Program-made: the position numbers and the translations under genes
NCBI GenBank assembly: GCA_963978895.1
Contig: OZ022239.1
Coordinates: 14,941,938 to 15,005,937 of the forward strand
Direction: 5' to 3'
Origin: Erpobdella octoculata
Lineage: Eukaryota; Annelida; Clitellata; Hirudinida; Erpobdellidae
Length of the DNA: 64,000 nucleotides
The notes under the pieces: generated by a model
What the model was told of the DNA's origin: nothing
Seen by the model: the letters and a program-made list of their open reading frames with translations, nothing else
Database searches by the model: none
In this document: piece by piece, positions 61,288 through 64,000 of the stretch
Position numbering within the stretch: position 1 is the first letter of the stretch
How the letters are laid out: each line of letters begins with the position of its first letter

Positions 61288-61920
61288 GTAAAACTAATAA
61301 TTGAATATTGCATTGTCTTCTATTTTAAGCATGTATGCAAAATTTGAAAAAATCTATCATCAGGAAGTGACTCAAAAATTGATTGCAAGATTTGAAACAG
61401 ACAGAGAAACAAACAGACAGACAGAGAAACAGAGACGACGAGTTAATAAAAGCATTGGTAATAATAATAAAAATATCATCAAAAAGCATCGAATTTAAAT
61501 ATCTCAACTATTTTCATGAAAATTTCGTACACGCTTGAGAATCGCGGTCAGTGAGTGTGGTTCGTGTTAACTTGGTAAAATAGTCTGCCAGTCGGTTAGC
61601 GTTTTGTGGTCAAGAAAACCCTCAAGAAAACCCTCCAGAAAACCCTCAAGAAAACCCTCAAGAAAACCCTCAAGAAAACCCTCAAGAAAACCCTCAAGAA
61701 ACCCCTCGATAAAATCATCAAGAAAATTAACTAAATTAATTGACTTATTGTAAAACTAATAATTGAATATTGCATTGTCTTCTATCTTGAGCATGTATGC
61801 AAAATTTGAAAAAAATCTATCATCAGGAAGTGACTCAAAAATTGATTGCAAGATTTGAAACAGACAGAGAAACAGACAGAGAAACAGACAGAGAAACAGA
61901 GCCGACGAGTTAATAAAAGC
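61288..61920. repeat. ~190-bp direct repeat pair around a 12-bp minisatellite
   Basis: ATTGAATATTGCATTGTCTT through ACGAGTTAATAAAAGCATTG occurs at 61300-61460 and 61762-61925. Each copy contains a variable GACAGAGAAACA tract. Between them about eight AAAACCCTCAAG units lie at 61615-61700. Likely produced by one tandem duplication. Confidence 0.85.
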
Positions 61921-62759
61921 ATTGGTAAAAATGATTAAAGTGTAAAAAATACTGTGCACGCCAAGCCTTATTAAAAAAGTATATAGGTCATGCCTGTGAA
62001 TTTGTATTAAGCACATTAACTTGAATCTGCATTGTTGTAATTGTTGTAATTGCACAAAACGTGGGCTTACGTTAAAGAAAGACGGTATAGGTATAGGACC
62101 ATACAGGATATAATGTGACTTGATAACTGTATAGATAACTGTATCTTTGGTGCAAATGCAGTAAAGAAAAAGAGTTTCAACCTTCGAAAGTTAATAGCTT
62201 TTATAAAAAGTTTAATTTTCAGCATTGTTTAAAAAATTTACTATAAAAACAATTTAGCGGATGGTTATCGGAGGCACTTTTAATGGAATCTCCGGTTTGG
62301 AGAAGTACAATTTACATCATAGAAAATTCATTTAAAAAAACAACGTTTTTCTTGCACCCTAAAAAGTATTAACTATAATTCCTATGAGTCTGGCAGAATT
62401 TCTGAATAACTTGGTCACATTATTTATTACAAAATTTACAAAATTTTTAATTCATATACAACAAAAAGCGTTATTTTTTTAAATATTTGTTTTATTAAAG
62501 TTTTCATGTTGTAGCCTATATGCGCCCAACGTTTTTTTAAATGCTTTTATTTAACTTCACTCGTTTCTTTGTGTGCTTGTTTGTTTGTCTGTGTTGATAA
62601 AATCTTAGAAACAAAAATTCACCTACTTTTCGACCACCTAGAGCTCTATGACATATATGACTAACTCCCGGTCTATCTCAGAGATTCTGGATTTTTTTCA
62701 GAAGGTAATAAAATAAAACTGGTTTTGAGATTTTCAACTTAATCTTTTTTCACCCGTCG
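61921..62759. other. no gene recognised
   Basis: AT-rich; includes a diverged copy of a TTTTTTTAAATGCTTTTATTT...GTTTGTTTGTCTGTG sequence (62533-62595) that recurs near 63808-63870, so part of a dispersed repeat. Confidence 0.4.
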
Positions 62760-63260
62760 TCAGTTTTTGGGCTCGTTAAGTCTTCCTGTATAGCATTTTC
62801 TAAGTTTGCTATGAAGTTTGTTTTCGATGCATTCAGTGATAGTTTATTGCTTTTGAACCAGTCCAAAACTAATTTCAGTTCGGTATTGGTTTTACTAATT
62901 AGGTCCTTAAGATTTTTATTTGCTGCTAGTGCGTTAGTGTCATCTGCAAATAAAAAAAATTACAAAACTTTCTCGAATGAACAGTATCATTAATATAAAA
63001 GATAAACAAAAGTGAACCTAATATTAGGCCTCGTGGCACTCCACAAGTTATTTTATTTAGGGTTGAGCACCTGCGTTTATAGTAAACATATTGTTTTCTA
63101 TTAAACAAGTAACTCTCAAACTATTTAATAACTGTATTGCAACTTAATTAATAAAATTTCATGATTTACTGTGACAAAAGCTTTGCTCAAATCAAACAAT
63201 ATACCTATACAAGATTTATTATTTTCTGGGTCTTGAGAGATTTGGTCGAACATTTGCATT
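62760..63260 (-). pseudogene. LINE reverse transcriptase fragment
   Basis: On the minus strand: a KAF...NHEILLIKLQ segment near 63150-63185, then KITCGVPRGLILGSLLFIFY and INDTVHSRKFCNF, followed after a frame change by a D-D-T motif and a NTELKLVLDWFKSNKLSLNA segment. This is the VPQG-LGP-LF to post-YADD region of a non-LTR reverse transcriptase, frameshifted and truncated at both ends. Confidence 0.7.
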
Positions 63261-64000
63261 AGAAACTTAATGATAAATAATTTTAGATATGCAGTATATG
63301 TTTTATATAATAATATTTCTTTTAGTTTGTCACGAATCCTAATAAAATTTAATAAACAGAAAATGATAGTAACTTTTAATTTATTGTTTTGCCAGGTCCA
63401 ATTGAATGTTTATGTTAAATTTATAGCACAAGGTGTACAGTACCTCGAAATTATTAACTACTGCAGGTTGGTGGTGCTGCTTGAGTGAGTAAAAATAATT
63501 TAGCTAACAGCACATGGATATCTAGAATTAACACTACTATTTAAAATTATATGCTTGCTTTATAGTTATTAATACAATGTCAATATTTATATGTACAATG
63601 CTGTTTGTTATTTGTTGGTCTGTTATTAAACAAGTATGCCGTAAAAAACGGGTTTTTTTCACAAATCCCTTATATTTCAGAATTTGCCGGCTTTTCATTT
63701 ATTACAAAAAATTTTAAATGAGAATTTTTGTTTTTACATATGTAAATATCTGTTTAATTGTCTTTTATTTGTTTTTGTTTTAAAACGTAGATAAGTATTA
63801 TTTTTTTAAATACTTTTATTTAACTTCATTCGTCTCTCTGTTTGTTGGTTTGTTGGTTTGTTTGTCTGTGGTGATCAAATCTTAGAAAGCGTAGACGCTG
63901 TAAACGATGTTTGTGTTACGCGTTGATTTCAACGGTTTTATTCATTTTCACTTGAACCACTAAAGTCACACCAATTAAACCATATATAAAAACAATTAAT
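63261..64000. other. AT-rich sequence with a dispersed repeat
   Basis: CAGAATTTGCCGGCTTTTCATTT (63679 region) is a diverged copy of the sequence near 39840. No gene recognised; the window ends within unique AT-rich sequence. Confidence 0.4.

Noticed and set aside
61611..61700. Regular short repeats that could suggest a CRISPR array
   Set aside because: Direct head-to-tail 12-bp units without spacers in an animal genome; a minisatellite.

Overview
This is an AT-rich animal nuclear window. It has no operons and no bacterial signals. It contains GT-AG introns, non-LTR retrotransposons, tRNA-derived SINEs, Helitrons, and hAT, piggyBac-like, P-like and PIF/Harbinger-like DNA elements, plus very long simple repeats. 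The one host gene I can name is the 5' half of a Janus kinase (JAK) on the minus strand, which points to a bilaterian animal, probably an invertebrate. The species cannot be fixed from the sequence.

Layout. 1-4918: four coding exons of JAK (FERM domain only; the SH2 and kinase exons lie off the left edge). The large intron holds a piggyBac-like MITE (1075-2154) and a Helitron (2372-3689). 5976-6673: a short hAT element with a hAT MITE inserted in its transposase fragment. 6790-7640: a decayed L2-type LINE. 7789-15010: probably one old hAT element carrying two pieces of the same transposase family, filled with SINEs, TA arrays and Helitrons. 15.1-25.9 kb: Helitrons nested in Helitrons, one near-complete LINE (16148-20811) inserted into a Helitron, and a second LINE with a long open reverse-transcriptase frame. 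27.4-28.9 kb: two possible small coding exons around a (TATG)n array. 29.4-33.8 kb: a Harbinger-like MITE carrying two adjacent P-like elements, the second with ~960-bp, nearly identical inverted arms. 33.9-37.8 kb: LINE remnants. 37.9-42.7 kb: three possible host exons and a foldback-like element. 44201-60739: a single ancient hAT-like insertion (8-bp target duplication CAGGGAGG at both ends) that accumulated another hAT, a hAT MITE, two copies of Helitron family H1, one of family H2, a third P-like element, a SINE and a ~1.5 kb (CAGT)n array. 60.7-64 kb: tandem repeats and one LINE fragment.

How it works together. Nearly all the non-JAK sequence is explained by layered transposition. I define three Helitron families by their ends: H1 (3' hairpin then GGGCACTGCTAG), H2 (3' end CCGGGTAACCCCGCTAG) and H3 (3' end GGGTCAGCTAG). 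All start with TCTATATA-type 5' ends and lie between A and T without target duplication. None of the copies here encodes Rep/helicase, so they would depend on a source element elsewhere.

Best candidates for novelty: the H1 family, whose tetranucleotide array next to the 5' end varies from about 2 to about 379 units between copies; the P-like element rebuilt as a ~960-bp hairpin-forming inverted repeat beside a second P-like copy; and a hAT dimerisation domain joined to a DDTLS-repeat protein segment. I found no convincing unknown enzymatic or defence system. Exon and element boundaries were read by eye without database searches.
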